In this document: one piece after another, positions 1-12,868 of the stretch
Position numbering within the stretch: position 1 is the first letter of the stretch
Layout of the letters: the number at the start of each line of letters is the position of its first letter
Origin: Jacaranda mimosifolia
Taxonomy: Eukaryota > Streptophyta > Magnoliopsida > Lamiales > Bignoniaceae
Length of the DNA: 64,000 nt
Reading direction: 5' to 3'
Assembly: GCA_018894105.1 (NCBI GenBank)
Contig: CM032117.1
Coordinates: forward strand, 42,952,501 to 43,016,500
Notes under the pieces: model-generated
What the model was told of the DNA's origin: nothing
Database searches by the model: none
The model's input: only the letters and a program-made list of their open reading frames with translations
Translations under genes and position numbers: made by a program

Positions 1-974
1 ACTTGATTGCTCCACATAGATGAATTATAAGTGTCAATTTGGGCTAGAATCTATGGGCTCAACCCAACTCACATAATTTTGGATTGAATTGGGTTGGGCT
101 CAACATTTCAAAAATGAATTTGAACGGATTAGGCTTTATATGAGTTGTATCAAATTTGGAATCAAAATAGGTCCATTCAAAAAATTTAAGTAAAATTTAA
201 TAAATTCAATAAAATTAATTTTATATTAATAATAAAAAATCTTATTATTACCAATTTTTTTGTTTTTATGAAAGTCTCCTTTTTTTTTTATTATTAGTAA
301 TTTCAAATTAAAATATATATCTTGAACTTTGTACAATATTAATAAATTAATTATCTAAAATTAGGTGCATATAATTTGAAGTCTTAATTTGAATTAATAT
401 CTCAAAATGAAATCAAGTGTCAAGCACTAAACTCATATGCACAACATTTTGCAAAATTTACCTAAAGTATTATTCTTCTGAACGTCGTATCTTCTTGACA
501 ACTAGTTTATATTTCTAATTTTAAAGCATAACATAACTCCACAAATTGATACTATTCGTAGTACGCAACATATAACAACTGAAAATAGTATCCACTCACA
601 TATTAACAACTCATAATTAATTTTGTCATGAAAGAAATACTACTCATAATTAATTTTTAATGCAATTGAATATTATAATATGAATTAATAAAATAAATCT
701 ATAATTTAATAAATCATCTCATTATATTATAAAATTGTACATTAAATAGAGTACAAAAGGCATATTTACATTACTAAGATTTTTTGAATTAAATTTTTGA
801 AAAATAAGTAATTAAATTTATTTTTTATTTTTTATTGAAACTATTTCAAGCTCAACCCAATCTAGAGTTCGACCCACTTATCTCAACCCATATAAAACCC
901 AATTCATTTTTAACTCAGCCCACATAAGCCCAAACCAAACCCAACTCAAACCAACCCATATGTCACCCATAAGA
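1..974. mobile_element. hAT-like non-autonomous element fragment (left end outside window)
   Basis: The stretch is AT-rich and non-coding, bounded by arms rich in gggttgggct at 50-130 and its complement (aacccaac, gcccac) at 840-960. It ends in tgtcaccca near 962-970. That resembles the right end (tgtcacccct) of the hAT-like element ending at 23439, which also has gggttggg-rich sub-terminal sequence. The left end would lie before base 1, so no target duplication can be checked. No coding capacity is seen. It could also be an unrelated repeat with similar base composition. Confidence 0.35.
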
Positions 975-1782
975 TGAATATTTGGTCACCCCATTTTGAT
1001 TTTTAAAACAAAGATTAAACTATCCCATGATGAATCCACACACATTTTGACTTTTGGAACACAGATTACACCATCCCCACACAACCAATCTTTCATACTT
1101 TTTTGGTTCTAAAACATGCCATCTTATCGTAAAATAAAGCCCGCACCCAGCGTCAAATAGCATCATCTGGTCGCAAATCATAACAGTTCACGTCCAGACA
1201 TGAAGTAGTCATACCAACGTGTAATGTGTATACTGATTCCAATTCCCATTTATCTGGAGCATTTTCTTCTTTTCCTTTCCCTTCATTTTCTTTGCCTCAA
1301 TCATAGTATGAAATTCAGAACCCAAAAAGCATATTACATTCTTGAGTTTTTTGAATTCTCATCTCAACCTAAACAAATCAACCAAATAAAAAAAGAAAAG
1401 AAAAGAAAGGAAAAGAATGAACTTACGGTCCTAAATTCGTGATCAGCATTCTCTCATCAGTGGGAATAATCAAACAGGAACATGCTAACCTCGTTTAAAA
1501 CATATAGTTCAAGGAGATCAAACACCTGCCCGCAAATGACGAGGAAAATTCTCATATTCAACTGTCAAAGTTAACTCAAAGATGGGGGAGATCACCCCAC
1601 AATTTCATTGAGATCGTATAATTCAATAACAATTTTCTGCAGGAATAAACAAATTAAATTTGCCAGCGGAAGACTGCTAACAAATTGTTTCTGCTTTACT
1701 CCTGCCTTGATTTTTTTGGTATCTCTGTTTCACTAGGGGTTGATGGAGAGGATGCACTGTGCTATGACAACTACCAAAAATA
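975..1782. other. Downstream flank and presumed 3' UTR of TOP1
   Basis: I see no gene here. The part nearest the TOP1 stop (about 1600-1782) probably holds the 3' UTR, but I could not identify a convincing polyadenylation signal. The short open frame at 1224-1442 is low-complexity (Lys/Glu-rich tail) and has no recognisable domain. Confidence 0.4.
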
Positions 1783-4700
1783 TTAGAATCTGAAACCAGG
1801 ATCAACATCCATTGCCCAGGCAAATTTAGCCAGAAGAGACTTGTTGAAAATCTGCATGAGGGAATCATCATGTTGAGAGAAAGTCAAGTTGAATTCCACC
1901 AAAAACTAAAAAGACAAGTTACCGATGAAGCTAACCCAGCAAGACAAAAGCCATACAAATATCAAATATACAAAAATTCCTCTTGCACAAAATATGGAGA
2001 GGGGAACAAGGCCTCACCTTTTCAATAGGAACTTCACGGCGTTTGCACCATGCAACTGTGATTCTAGGATCAAGGTAGTTGATCTTTGACGTGCCTAATG
2101 CTACAGTTTTCAAATCCTCTTTCGTCTCCTTATCTCTTTCCATCTTTTCAATCTTCACAGTGGTTTGAGCTATCTTTCTCTCTAATCTGCACACCATTGT
2201 CACCATCAGTTACAGCATAATGAATAGTGGATAACCCACCCATTGAAAAGAGAGAGCATCACTTACGCATCTGGATTCAAATTCCTCTTTGGCTTCCCAT
2301 CAGCATTCTTCAGTGGGGGCTTCCCCTTCTTTGCCCTAGCCAAATCTGTCTGCAGTTCTTCCAAAACACCCTAAAACAAGTTTAAAAAAGTAAGGCATGC
2401 TATAACCAAACAGGAAAGAGAATAAAGCCTGCTTTAACTTAAAAAGAGATGTCTCTATGGAGGATGCAAACTGATACATCATGACAGTAATCCACCAGCT
2501 ACCAAAAGCAGAGGCTGTGTGGTTTCAGAATGTTTGCTGCATATAAACCAGGTAAGAAAGCTTTTTTTTGCCACCAAAACCAATCTCGGTAGTTCACACT
2601 CAAGTCCGCATCTGATTTTTACCTAGTAACATTTCAGTAATAGTAACAGACTTTAGGAAATTACCTTTAGTTCTTCTATCTTTTCATTTAAGCGTAACAT
2701 CTGGGCACTGTGGGACTTTGAGACAGTACGTTGATGATTACAAATGATTGCAACCTAAGGAGGAAACACAGAATATTAGAGATCTGAACAAAAATCAGAA
2801 ATATTTAGATCATTAGACATCAGTAGCTTTACCTCCTTGTTTGCTTGTTGATAAACAACAACTTTCTCAGCAACATCTCCACCTTTTGTCTCCCTGCTTA
2901 ACTGTCACAAGAGCCAAAAAATTTAAACATAACAAAAAGAAGTATACTTAACAAACTTTCACGGAAGAGAACTCAATATTAGAAAAATCAGGTAGACTGA
3001 GGTATCAATACGCTTGAAGTCAAAGCAGCTTCTTGGTAAATATGAGGCTACATTGCTACCATGAGTCAAATCGTGCATCCTATGTGCCCCATATTAAAAT
3101 AAGGCAGTGCTTGCAGATAGTAGTTAATTTCATAATTGTTCAATTAATTATTTTAAAAGCAAATGAGATTGATGGCTACTAAAACAAGAACCATAGTTGT
3201 TAGGAGCGCAACGTGCAACGATGTGCGAAGGTCCCTTGGAGCTATAGCGCATAGCGCGCGCTTTATTGAAATGGAGCGCATAATAAATACATATATAAAT
3301 TTATATATATATTAACATATACCTAAAATACCAATATATTTCACCTGTTGTGAAGGATAAACAACTAAAAAGTTCATTTCAATACTTTTCCTTAAAAGAA
3401 AAAAACCCACCTGTCACCAGAAGAGCAGGAGAAAAAAAGGAAAAGAAAAGTATAAGAAAGTCACAGATAAGAGGTAAAAAAAAGATGTACAAAGTCCAAC
3501 ATCCTGGGAGAAGAAGATGAAAGGACACAAGGAAACAAAGATAAAGGGAAAAAGAAAAGAAAGTGAAAAAAAGGACGGGAGAAGAGGATAAAAGAAGCGT
3601 TCCATTGGAGGAGAAGATGGAAGGAAGAAAACAAGAATTGAAGACAACAGAAAAAGAATAAAAAGCAGTGAAAGGCAGAAGAAAAGGAATAAACATAACC
3701 TGGGGTTGATCAGTCCAATGGAGAAAAAGAAGATGAGGCCTGGGGGTTGGTTGTTCCTTGCTACCCGGGCTGGGTGACCGTGTTCTAGTGGCGGGAACAG
3801 AAGAAAATGAAGCGCCGCTGCGTGGGTTGTTCTGGGCTTTTGTTATTCGACAGAAATTTAAGCCTTAAATGCGTTTTTTTTGTAATTTAACCTGCAACTT
3901 CCCTGCAGCGCGCAACTGCGCAATAGCGCACATAGCACAGGAAAGCGTGTGCTACAGTAAACTCTGTCGCGCATAGCGATGCAAAGCGCACAGGGTGCGT
4001 TCGCATCGCGACAGGCTATATTTGCACTATTGACAACGCTGACAAGAACAGGTTTTACAACTGAATAGATTCAAGAATAGCTTATACATTATAATCATCA
4101 TAATTGTTTTATAATCAGGTTAAAGGCAAAACAAAAATTCCTAAGTCATTTGCAAGCAACCTTAATCAGTTGAAAGTAAAGGAAAATATAACAAGTTCAA
4201 AAACAGTTTAAAGAAAACGACGACAAATTTCCAATATAACAGCAGAGAATCAAATATTAGTTACTGGCATGCGTAGAAGTTAATATTATTTTTTCAAGTA
4301 CATAACATTTCTGATACCATTCTAAAAGACAATAACATAATTATTCTGATTTTTGGCATTTCATTACAGTCACTAGCATTCTCTCTTACGACACTTGAAC
4401 AGACTGCCCTCACTTCACTCCAGACCCATTCTCACCAAAAACAGCATGAGCAGAAGTAGAAGCTAGTGCTAGTCTTACCTCAAAATATTCACTACCATAC
4501 TTATATGTCACATACCTCACTAGGTGTGAAAAATAGTGCTGCTGGGGACAATTAATCAACAGAGACTTTAAAGCAAGGAGTCTCAAGTGGCAATTTACCA
4601 TGTCATCCAACGTAATAGATGCATTGTATGTACGGAAGACTTTGGCTGTTAGACCAGGCATAAGCTCCTTCAAATGAGCATTTAGTTTACTGGTATCAAG

Positions 4701-7700
4701 TTTGTCAAAAATGTCGTCACCAACCTTCTTCCCTGGACATAATATAATCAATTACAAACTAGAATGAATGTCCTATTACATAAGACCACTTCCTTAGTAC
4801 TTACCACTTCGAAACTGTTGGATTGCCTTGAATACAGCAGTTTCAACCTCGACTTCATTTTGATACCTTATAGAATCTTTACCGAGGAAATCAAACTGTA
4901 GAGATAGAGAAATGCCATTCATTATTGAGTTAGAAATTGCAGGTTACAGTGGATATTGCATGGTTATAAGTATCTGACTTTCTTTAGCAACATCAACTTC
5001 TTGGAGTACTTTTAGAGAAAATGATGTTTGTCTTATGAAATCAATTTCGTTAGCAGTCACCAAACCGCTGAACCTAGTCTTGGAAACTTTCCAGCAAAAT
5101 GAATCTGAAATAGTTTTGCGAAACATGAAGTCACTGGACCTTCAAGATATTTGGAGGCACTGGTTCGACATTTTCAACTTTTAATGTGCAGCAACCAACT
5201 GTATCAGCTTCATCATCATCCTATAACATGCAAAAGACTTTTAAAAGCTGCATAGTTTTCACGTAAATCATGATGGAATTTGAATATCAGGAAAAAGACT
5301 AGCTTCAAGATATAATAAATTTAACTCCAGAAAGAACAGATTAATGGTGATCAAGACATGCTTAAGAAATTTCTAAAATGATGATGCAAGATAACCGAAA
5401 AATTATTGCACGTTATACCTTCTCATTGCCTGCCCTAAGAGCTAGTTTGTCAATAAGATAGGTTGCAACTGCTATCTGCTTCTTTGTAGGATCTTTACTA
5501 GTAAAATCCTTGGTATAAGCTGCTCGGATACCTCGTATATAGTCCTTCATTCAAACAGCATAAGATGTTAAAATTGGTCCATCAACACTCAACAGCAATA
5601 AATATTAAGGTTTATATTGGTTGATTCTATTCCAATAACCTTCAAGAGCCTTGCTTTCTCATATTTTTCTTTGTCACTTTGTCCTTTCAAGGTACTGCTT
5701 GCTGCCAGGAATACATATTTGAATTCCTTCGGATTAATGGGATCATTCCAGTATGCCAACCATGTCACTGTATTGTCATGCCTTATTTCCTTCCAGCTGC
5801 GAAATATTAAGTTAAATGATTACTGTTTAGGTCAGTTCACATCTGAATCAAAAACCAATGCTTATTCTTTATTGTTCTTCAAGAAGAGGGAGTTATCCTG
5901 GTTTGGAGAAGGAAATTAAGATATAAAGAACCTTTCACCAGGGATAGGACACTCAGGAATTGGAGCATCTTTTCCAATATTTATAGTGATGTCACTCGGA
6001 CGGATTCGTTTTTTAAGCTTCCCCATCTGTGTGGATAATTAACAATATTAAGTCATTAAAAACCTTAATTGTCATGCTATCCTGAAAACACATGAAAACC
6101 TTCAACAATAGTTGATGATTTATTGCTAGAAGGAAAATCTTAATCAACCTTTGGGTGCTCGCCCCGACCTCGGAACAATCCAGGTGGTTCAACTCTGAAG
6201 TTCCCGACCTGCAAATGGCATCACAATCAGCTTCTGCAGAGAAAGATGGGCAAACAGAAATTTAATCTTGTCCTTACAAGCTAAAGCCCGCTAGTGCAAT
6301 AAAACACATAAAATCCCAGAAAACATGATAATGAAAATCCAGAAGCTGCATTTGATGACATTAATACCGAGAATAACCTGCGACTTCAATTTACTGTCGT
6401 AAAGATTATCCACAGATTTACACAATAAATATTCTGAAAACAAAAATGCAGCATCAATCGACAAAAGAAGTCCATAAAAACAAACTCTGTGGAAATAATT
6501 TGAACATTGTTACTCTAATCAGTAACCCAATATCATCAACAAAGTGGTAAAAGATCCTCGAGATAGCTTCAACCTCCAGCCAGATAGTTACTAGGATAGC
6601 AAAGCAACTTATACCAAGATTAAGTCATTGCTAGCGGCCCACACAATACCCCGGAAATGAAGGCCAGTATAATTCACGAATAAAAAACAAAAGATGGACG
6701 TCTAAACCTGCAAGGGACTAGGAGCGGATTTATCTAAAGCAACAATATGTTGTACCTCAAATATTTTTTATTTAGTTTTTCAAAATTGTTGGAGTGTTTT
6801 TCTGAAGTTTAATGACCATACTATTCGTGGTAGGAAACAAACTCATTGTTTTTTGCTTTTCGGATATTCAAGATTAAACAAAGTGGGAAAACAAAGACCA
6901 AACATAGATCAAGGTGAAAATCACACCTTCTCTTTCACACCGTTAACAACGGCCCACATATACTTTTCCTCTTGCTTCAGTTTCTCCTCTTTCAAAGCTT
7001 TCTTCTCCTGCCAAAAGAAAAAGAAAGAAGAAAGTGATGAAAACTATGTCCTTATGAGGAAGTAATTTACATTTCAGTCGCTTACAAGGAGCCCTTATGC
7101 AAGATGCTAAACCAGAGAGTGGAGTTCATTTTCCATGACAACATATTGCTATTCCTTGAATTTAAATTGTCCATCAAATACCAGCCAGCAAATGGTTTAT
7201 CTTTTTCTATGGCCAAAACTCACAGGTAAAAGAATTTATAAAGTGAGCAAATGAGGAAAAATACAGTTGACGACATAACCAAAAGGGTAATTCTTTGCAT
7301 TTAAATAATGCAATTATAAAAACTAAATCACTCTAATATCATATTGGCAAGTTTGTTCTAATTATAGTCATGTTTATATCATATATGAATTGCCACTTTT
7401 ATCCAGGATTACCTATGTATAAAAATTCCTCGAATTAAACAAGCTCAGGGGAGACCATACTTTTGTAACATTTCTTTCTTCAATTACCTGATTTTCTCGT
7501 GACTTTTGAGTTATATAATGAACCTGGAAAGCTGCCTCGTAAAAAAAGTAACAACTCTAGAAGACTAAGATTATGGTCACATATTCCAAGACTACCCATC
7601 ATGTCACTTACAACTCCAAGTATCTAGTGAAAGATGTTTGCCCAAACGCAAATAATATTACGTTTATGACATGCAATAAACTGATAAGGGGCCAGCAACA

Positions 7701-8396
7701 AGCTCAAAACTCATCAGATTTTGTTTTCGAATGGCTATTTGACTAAAGGCATCTCGAAGTCCTAAATAATCTTTCGTTCACCCACTTCAACATGACTGAA
7801 GCTTTCTTTCATTAAGACAGCAGCAAAGTTATTCCCCAAAAATTTTCCTGCAAAACTTCAACTAAAACTGAGAACGAAATACAAATCAGGAACATAATAT
7901 GTTTACAAACCAGTTTCACTTTCATTAGAAAACAATGCGAGCATATTAACTGTTTATGATGACAAAGCTAATAGCACATTAGACAAATTATCAAAAAAAG
8001 AAGGAAAACACATAACATCAGATCATCATTCAATATCTTCACTATTAAATACAAAAGTTATTTGAGAACGATGTTTTAACATACCTCAGTAGTCATCTGT
8101 TTCTTTTTCTCCTTTTCTTTCTGATGCCATTCATATATCGGACTGAAATCACAGTGTTCCAAGCTCTGAATAACATGATTCTTTCCCAGTATCTTCCGCC
8201 AGTCATTCATGAAGTTTTCTTTGAACTTGGGCTTATTCATGTAATCAGTATCAAGCATCACGGCAAACATTGTTGCTACCTGCCAAAAGGAGAAGAAATT
8301 AATATGATTCATAATAACCAAGGGCAACTCAAGAAATAAGGATTCTGACTAAATGAATAGCAATGAAACTAGCAAGCTTATGTGCAGGGAATGTGC

Positions 8397-8441
<45 letters not shown>

Positions 8442-9609
8442 GAGGGAGAGGCACCTCTTCCTGTTCTGGGGTTAAATCAATGGGCTTGCCCTTGTAGAGC
8501 ATCTTAACCCCATGGGGCTTGTATGCAGGCGGAAAAATCACACCATTGTGAACCAAAGTAGTCCACTTCTGCCCTTCACCAGAGCTAGGAGGAACCTTTG
8601 ATGACTTGGAATACTCAGATTTTTTCATAACCTTCTTTGATTTTTTATTTGTCTTCTTTGATACTGCAGATCCAGGTTTAGTCATATTTTTCACAGATGA
8701 CGATTTTTTGTCTGAAGAAGCTGGCTTCTTCATTCTCTGTGATATGGGAACATGATCCTCATCTTCTTCCTTCACTTCAGCTTTAACAGGTGCTTTACTT
8801 TTATTAAATGTAGAAGCATCAGAAAACTTAGGCTTTTTTAAATAAGATTCACCTGCAGATTTTACAACATCTGCAGGTCTCTTCTTTAAAATAGTAGAAG
8901 GTTTCCTTTCTGTTGAGGCTGAGCCATTTTGCTCATATTTGGCCAATAAAGGTTTTCTCTCACCAGAACTACAAGACCTCTTGGTGGATTCCCAAGCATT
9001 AGACTTAACCTGAAACTTAGATGACAAGGGTGTTTCATCGTCTGAATCTTCAGGTTTGGGGATCTTAGACTTTTGACCCAATGTTGAAATGTTAGGCCCT
9101 TTGTTGGCATGGTTAGAATTGACCTTTGACAAGCCAGCCGAAAGCCTAGCACTAAGTGGTTTATCATCTTCAGAATCCTCGGAGTCTTCATTCAGCTCAC
9201 CAGTGCCATCTGTCAATGGCTTCTCATCTTTAATCTGGTGTTTAACAGAATTTGGTTCATCTCCCACTGAAGTAGAAGGTTTTGAATCCACCGCTGAAGT
9301 CTTACCTGCCAATGCCTTGGCAAAGGAATTAGATGATTTTGGGCTAGCCAGAGGAGATTTAACAGGTGGTGTCTTCGAAGAAGGGACCATCTTACTCTTT
9401 TGAACCATGGTACTTTGACCGTTCTGAGATCGTACATTTGGTGCTGGCTTCCCTAATTGTCGATCATGCTTCTGAGGTAATGATTTCTTAGCTTCTGAGT
9501 TTGATTGGTTTTGCTTTGAAGAAGAGCTACTCCTTTTGAAAACTAACGGTTCATCATCCTCGTCCATGTCATCCATCAACTTTTGTCCGTCACATGCCTC
9601 AACAGCCAT
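1783..9609 (-). CDS. TOP1: DNA topoisomerase I (type IB), 15 coding exons
   Basis: Relaxes supercoiled DNA in the nucleus by cutting one strand and forming a 3'-phosphotyrosine link. Exons in coding order: 9609-8455, 8279-8085, 7007-6927, 6208-6149, 6026-5932, 5796-5640, 5544-5419, 5220-5140, 4895-4805, 4732-4599, 2901-2833, 2754-2665, 2370-2267, 2186-2018, 1851-1783. Every junction is GT-AG and the frame holds throughout, giving 891 codons, close to the usual plant length. Residues 1-340 are a charged Lys/Ser/Asp-rich tail, as in eukaryotic enzymes. The core begins near [10 protein letters not shown]. Catalytic residues visible are Arg618 (LRAGNEK), Lys656 (FLGKDSIRY), Arg714 ([10 protein letters not shown]), His755 (NHQRTVSK) and Tyr850 ([11 protein letters not shown]), which lies 41 residues from the end. 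Start: first ATG of the long exon, 13 nt after a splice acceptor. The gene looks intact. Intron 10 carries an hAT-like insertion. Confidence 0.96.
3192..4041. mobile_element. hAT-like non-autonomous element in TOP1 intron 10
   Basis: An 850-bp segment is flanked by the perfect 8-bp direct repeat acaagaac at 3184-3191 and 4042-4049, the duplication size of the hAT superfamily. Its ends form imperfect terminal inverted repeats: CATAGTTGTTAGGAGCGCAA on the left and CAGCGTTGTCAATAGTGCAA as the complement of the right. Sub-terminal sequence is crowded with gcgcatagcgc-like motifs on both sides. The middle (3380-3700) is purine-rich on the plus strand; open frames there (for example 3379-3696 minus, Phe/Ser-rich) are composition artefacts. 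There is no transposase. Confidence 0.8.
8392..8442. repeat. Compound microsatellite (GC)n(GT)n(GA)n
   Basis: Alternating gc dinucleotides pass directly into gt and then ga repeats inside the first coding-region intron of TOP1. The tract ends 12 bases from the intron's donor site (exon edge at 8455), so it lies in the first 65 nt of the transcribed intron. Alternating purine-pyrimidine tracts of this kind can adopt Z-DNA; that is general knowledge and is not shown here. Confidence 0.97.
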
Positions 9610-11002
9610 CAGTGGCTATAACCTACACATACATATAATGCTATTAAAACCCACGAAACATAATTTATTTATTTTTTTCCTTTCTCACGAAATTTCAATG
9701 ATTTAGAAAGTAGAAATAGATCAGAATAAAAAAATTGCATTGAAATATTTTTTGTGAAATTCAAAAAAAATATTTGCTTTCATTAATGGTCTTCCAGAAC
9801 CCAAACTTTTGAAGTAGGTAGCTTTAAGGTTATACCACATATAAACCTTAACAAATTGCTTTTATGTGAAAATACATTGTTCTTTTCCAGTTAAGAAAAT
9901 TCATTAATATAAGTTGATTATCTATTGGCTATACATTAAAATGCATGCATATGGAGGGATATAAGAAACAACTATGCAATCAAAATTGATTGTTTGTTGA
10001 AAGAAAGAAAGATTATTGCAAGCAACCACCAATGACCAGATAAATGTAAAATTGAACAAACAAATAAGCACAAATATTTTCTCTTCAAATTCTACATGCA
10101 TAGACGTTTAATTTGAAGTTTGAACACAGAAAAGTAGTTAAGTGTATTCCATGCAGGTTCATATCATATCCATCTATCAAAAAAAAGCAAGTCAACTGAA
10201 CACTAGTCTAGCACATGGGGTTCTGGGCAGCAATTCAACTTGATAACAAAAAAATTAATTACTATTCAAAATCCAAAACCTTGAATCCAGCTCTTGCTTA
10301 ATTCATGAAAATAAGCTGATGAACAAGCAAGTGAACCTTGATGCTTAAAAGAAGCTTGCAAAGGGATGTAGGAGAATCTGAACCATCTCTCTTCAAAACC
10401 CTAACTTTATCCATCCATAACCTCCCCAAACTTCCAAACATATGCAGACTCCAGGATTCTATCAATGCTCTTGATTCTTTTTATGCGAGCATGCATCCAA
10501 CTGTATATCAGCTATTCTGGAGTAAGCTAGAAACTTAGTACAGGACTGAACTTAGAAAATGATAGATACTAGATTAAAATTTGAAATGGGCTTGCACCTC
10601 CCTGTACTCTACTAGTTTAACATGAGTTTAAAACTATTTTTTTTCAGTATCTTTCAGCCAAACAAATCGATCGATTTGCTTTTCTCCAAGTATTAGAAAA
10701 TCAAATGTTTCTAAATTGACTCAAGCTTTATCACAAGTTTGCCATATATTAACCTTTACATTTAGCATTGTTACAACATCAATTGCCTCGCCATTGAACA
10801 AACCATTACATGCAAACACGCAGAAAAATGGCTATGCCTCAAATTGGGGCAATCCATATTCACAAGAATTTGAAAAAAAAATGAAAAAATAAAACTCAGA
10901 CATCACAAGAACATATTAACTTATTTCTTGGCAGAAATTAATCAAAATAAACAAATTAACAAAAAAAATCAAAGGGCCAAGTTATTTAACAAACTACGTA
11001 CC
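9610..11002 (-). other. TOP1: TOP1 5'-UTR intron and end of 5'-UTR exon
   Basis: A minus-strand donor (GAG followed by gtacgtag) at 11002/11001 and an acceptor (tgtag) at 9623 bracket a 1.38-kb intron just upstream of the start codon. The non-coding first exon would extend from 11002 to perhaps 11250-11400. Long first introns in plant 5' leaders often raise expression; that role is inference here. No other gene is seen in the stretch, and the short open frame at 10338-10538 has no recognisable domain. The transcription start cannot be placed because no clear TATA box is visible. Confidence 0.55.
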
Positions 11003-11767
11003 TCGAGTCTAAAAAATCGAGATTCTACTTCCCTCCGCTTTGTTTCCCCTGTTTGAATGCGCTCTATCACTATTTTTAAACAGGATTCAGATTTTGTCTG
11101 GGAAAGAGAGCTAATTGTTGGCGTGCTGCTCCTCAAAAGAATCGACGGCGAAGGTGCGACACCCGGTGTCGGACGACAAGCTGTAGCCGGTGAATCGAAG
11201 AGAAAAAACGAGGGTATGGAGAGCTGAGAAGATGGATGCGAGGCGAGGTGTATACAGCAAGAAGCATGTATTTTACAATTTTTTGTTTTTTCTGATATTC
11301 GATTTCGGGTTTCCGACTGGATCAGGTGGACCTTTTCCGTTCTACTGTCCGACCCGGGACTAATTGGCAAACGAACTCACTCTCGTGTAATCTCTAACTT
11401 TTATTCAATCAGGTGGGTTCTAGTTGGTTCAATATGCGACCCGGATCAAATTAGTACACCGACTCGAATACAGCTTAATCCAGGCAGATTGTCCAAACCG
11501 GATCTTTCATATACAAACGTGAAATTTTTGGGGACAATCTAATGCCTACCACAAAATTTGGCCTCAATTACATTTTTGAAAATATGATAATAATAAATAT
11601 ATACTGAGGGGTGGCAAATAAATGGATTGGATTGGGCACATATTGGATCTTTATAGGTTGCGTTCAAAATGAGTATATATTTATGGGTTTAAAATGGGTT
11701 AAGCTGGGTTTGGGTTGGTCCAACACCCAAAAAAAAAATCATATTTTTTTGCTAAATATATTACTAT

Positions 11768-12439
11768 TGATGAGGGTTCGTTTTCGATGATCAATATGGA
11801 TCGGGTCTGAATCACGATCCGAGATATGATTCCCTGGATAGGTTTGGGATTGGAATCCTGCAATCACAGCAAACGTTAGGCTAGTCGAGAGGCCCTCGAC
11901 TTAGGCCCTCCGACGCTCAAGTCAATATATATTCGACTTCTGGAATCGAGCAGCGGAACGTAGGGGCTTTTTAGTGTATGAGTGCATACCTGTGAGAGAC
12001 AAGGTTGAGGGTTTTTAAACTCCTCTCCCTGGTAGGAAATGTCAGGGAAGCCCTTGGCTTATCCCAGGGACCTCCAGCCTCCTGCTGGGGGTAATTGGTC
12101 AATTCCCCCGTTTGAATATTGCTAGCTGGATGTCCTTTTATGCTGCAGGACAAGATGGCACACTGTTGCGGCGTCTGCTGTGTCAGACGGTAAGGGGAGG
12201 GCATGCGCCATTAATGCGGAGGCGTGTTGCCAGTCAACGCATTTAATGCGGTGGCAGAGTACTGTGCGGGGTTCGACTTGCGGATCGACCCTAACAGGTC
12301 GATAAGGGTCGATCAACTTCGAGGGCCATGTAGCGCCTTGTGGATTGATCGACCATGGTCGACGAGTCAATTGGGCCTTGGGCTGTTGATTGAGTGTTGG
12401 GCCTTACTGATTTGGGCCATTTTGGGCCATCATATATCA
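11768..12439 (-). repeat. Element A 3' LTR (left copy)
   Basis: 672 bp, starting tgatgagggttcg and ending ccatcatatatca on the plus strand. It is the 3' LTR with respect to gag-pol. Compared with the copy at 21622-22283 it carries an extra 10 bases (a short repeat of gtcgataagg near 12300). Its TATA-like box is degraded (TTTAAAAA where the other copy has TATAAAAA). Confidence 0.96.
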
Positions 12440-12453
12440 TGAGTCCCCCCTAC
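12440..12453 (-). other. Element A polypurine tract
   Basis: On the minus strand the sequence aagtaggggggactca abuts the 3' LTR. A purine-rich run directly upstream of the 3' LTR is the standard plus-strand primer of LTR retrotransposons. Confidence 0.8.
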
Positions 12454-12868
12454 TTCGCAAGGCCGAACGAAGAATCGACGAGCGGCGTTGGGAAGTAGCG
12501 AATATTAGGGACCATCGACCAGGGTTTTTGAAAATTTGTTAGAGTATTGCGCATTTGCTGAGCGGTTACATCGGGGGCGCGCGTGGAGCGGCATGACGTC
12601 TCCTCCCATTAATGCAGACGTTTAGGTAACCGTGCCTGGACGCTTGGGTAATTGCCCCCCCTTCCTAAAAATACTCAATGTAATTCTACCCATTTTTACT
12701 TTTACCGCTTCAAACTTTCCAAGAGCGTTTAGGAGATATCTTTCGCTGCAAGACTCCCTAAACTTTGCGTTCGCTTCGCAGATTTTGTGGGCTTAACCTT
12801 CATATCCAGTAAGTTCTCTTTATTTTCCTTTTGAAGAAGATGCTTAGATTATTCAATTCTGAGGGTAG

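Noticed and set aside
3379..3696. Phe/Ser-rich minus-strand open frame of 105 codons
   Set aside because: Lies in a purine-rich stretch of the hAT-like element inside an intron; composition artefact.
9089..9403. Plus-strand open frame opposite TOP1 exon 1
   Set aside because: Shadow of the Ser/Lys-rich coding exon on the other strand.
10969..11370. 133-codon minus-strand open frame upstream of TOP1
   Set aside because: Overlaps the probable 5'-UTR exon and runs on into the first intron; no recognisable domain. A short upstream frame is possible but not supported.
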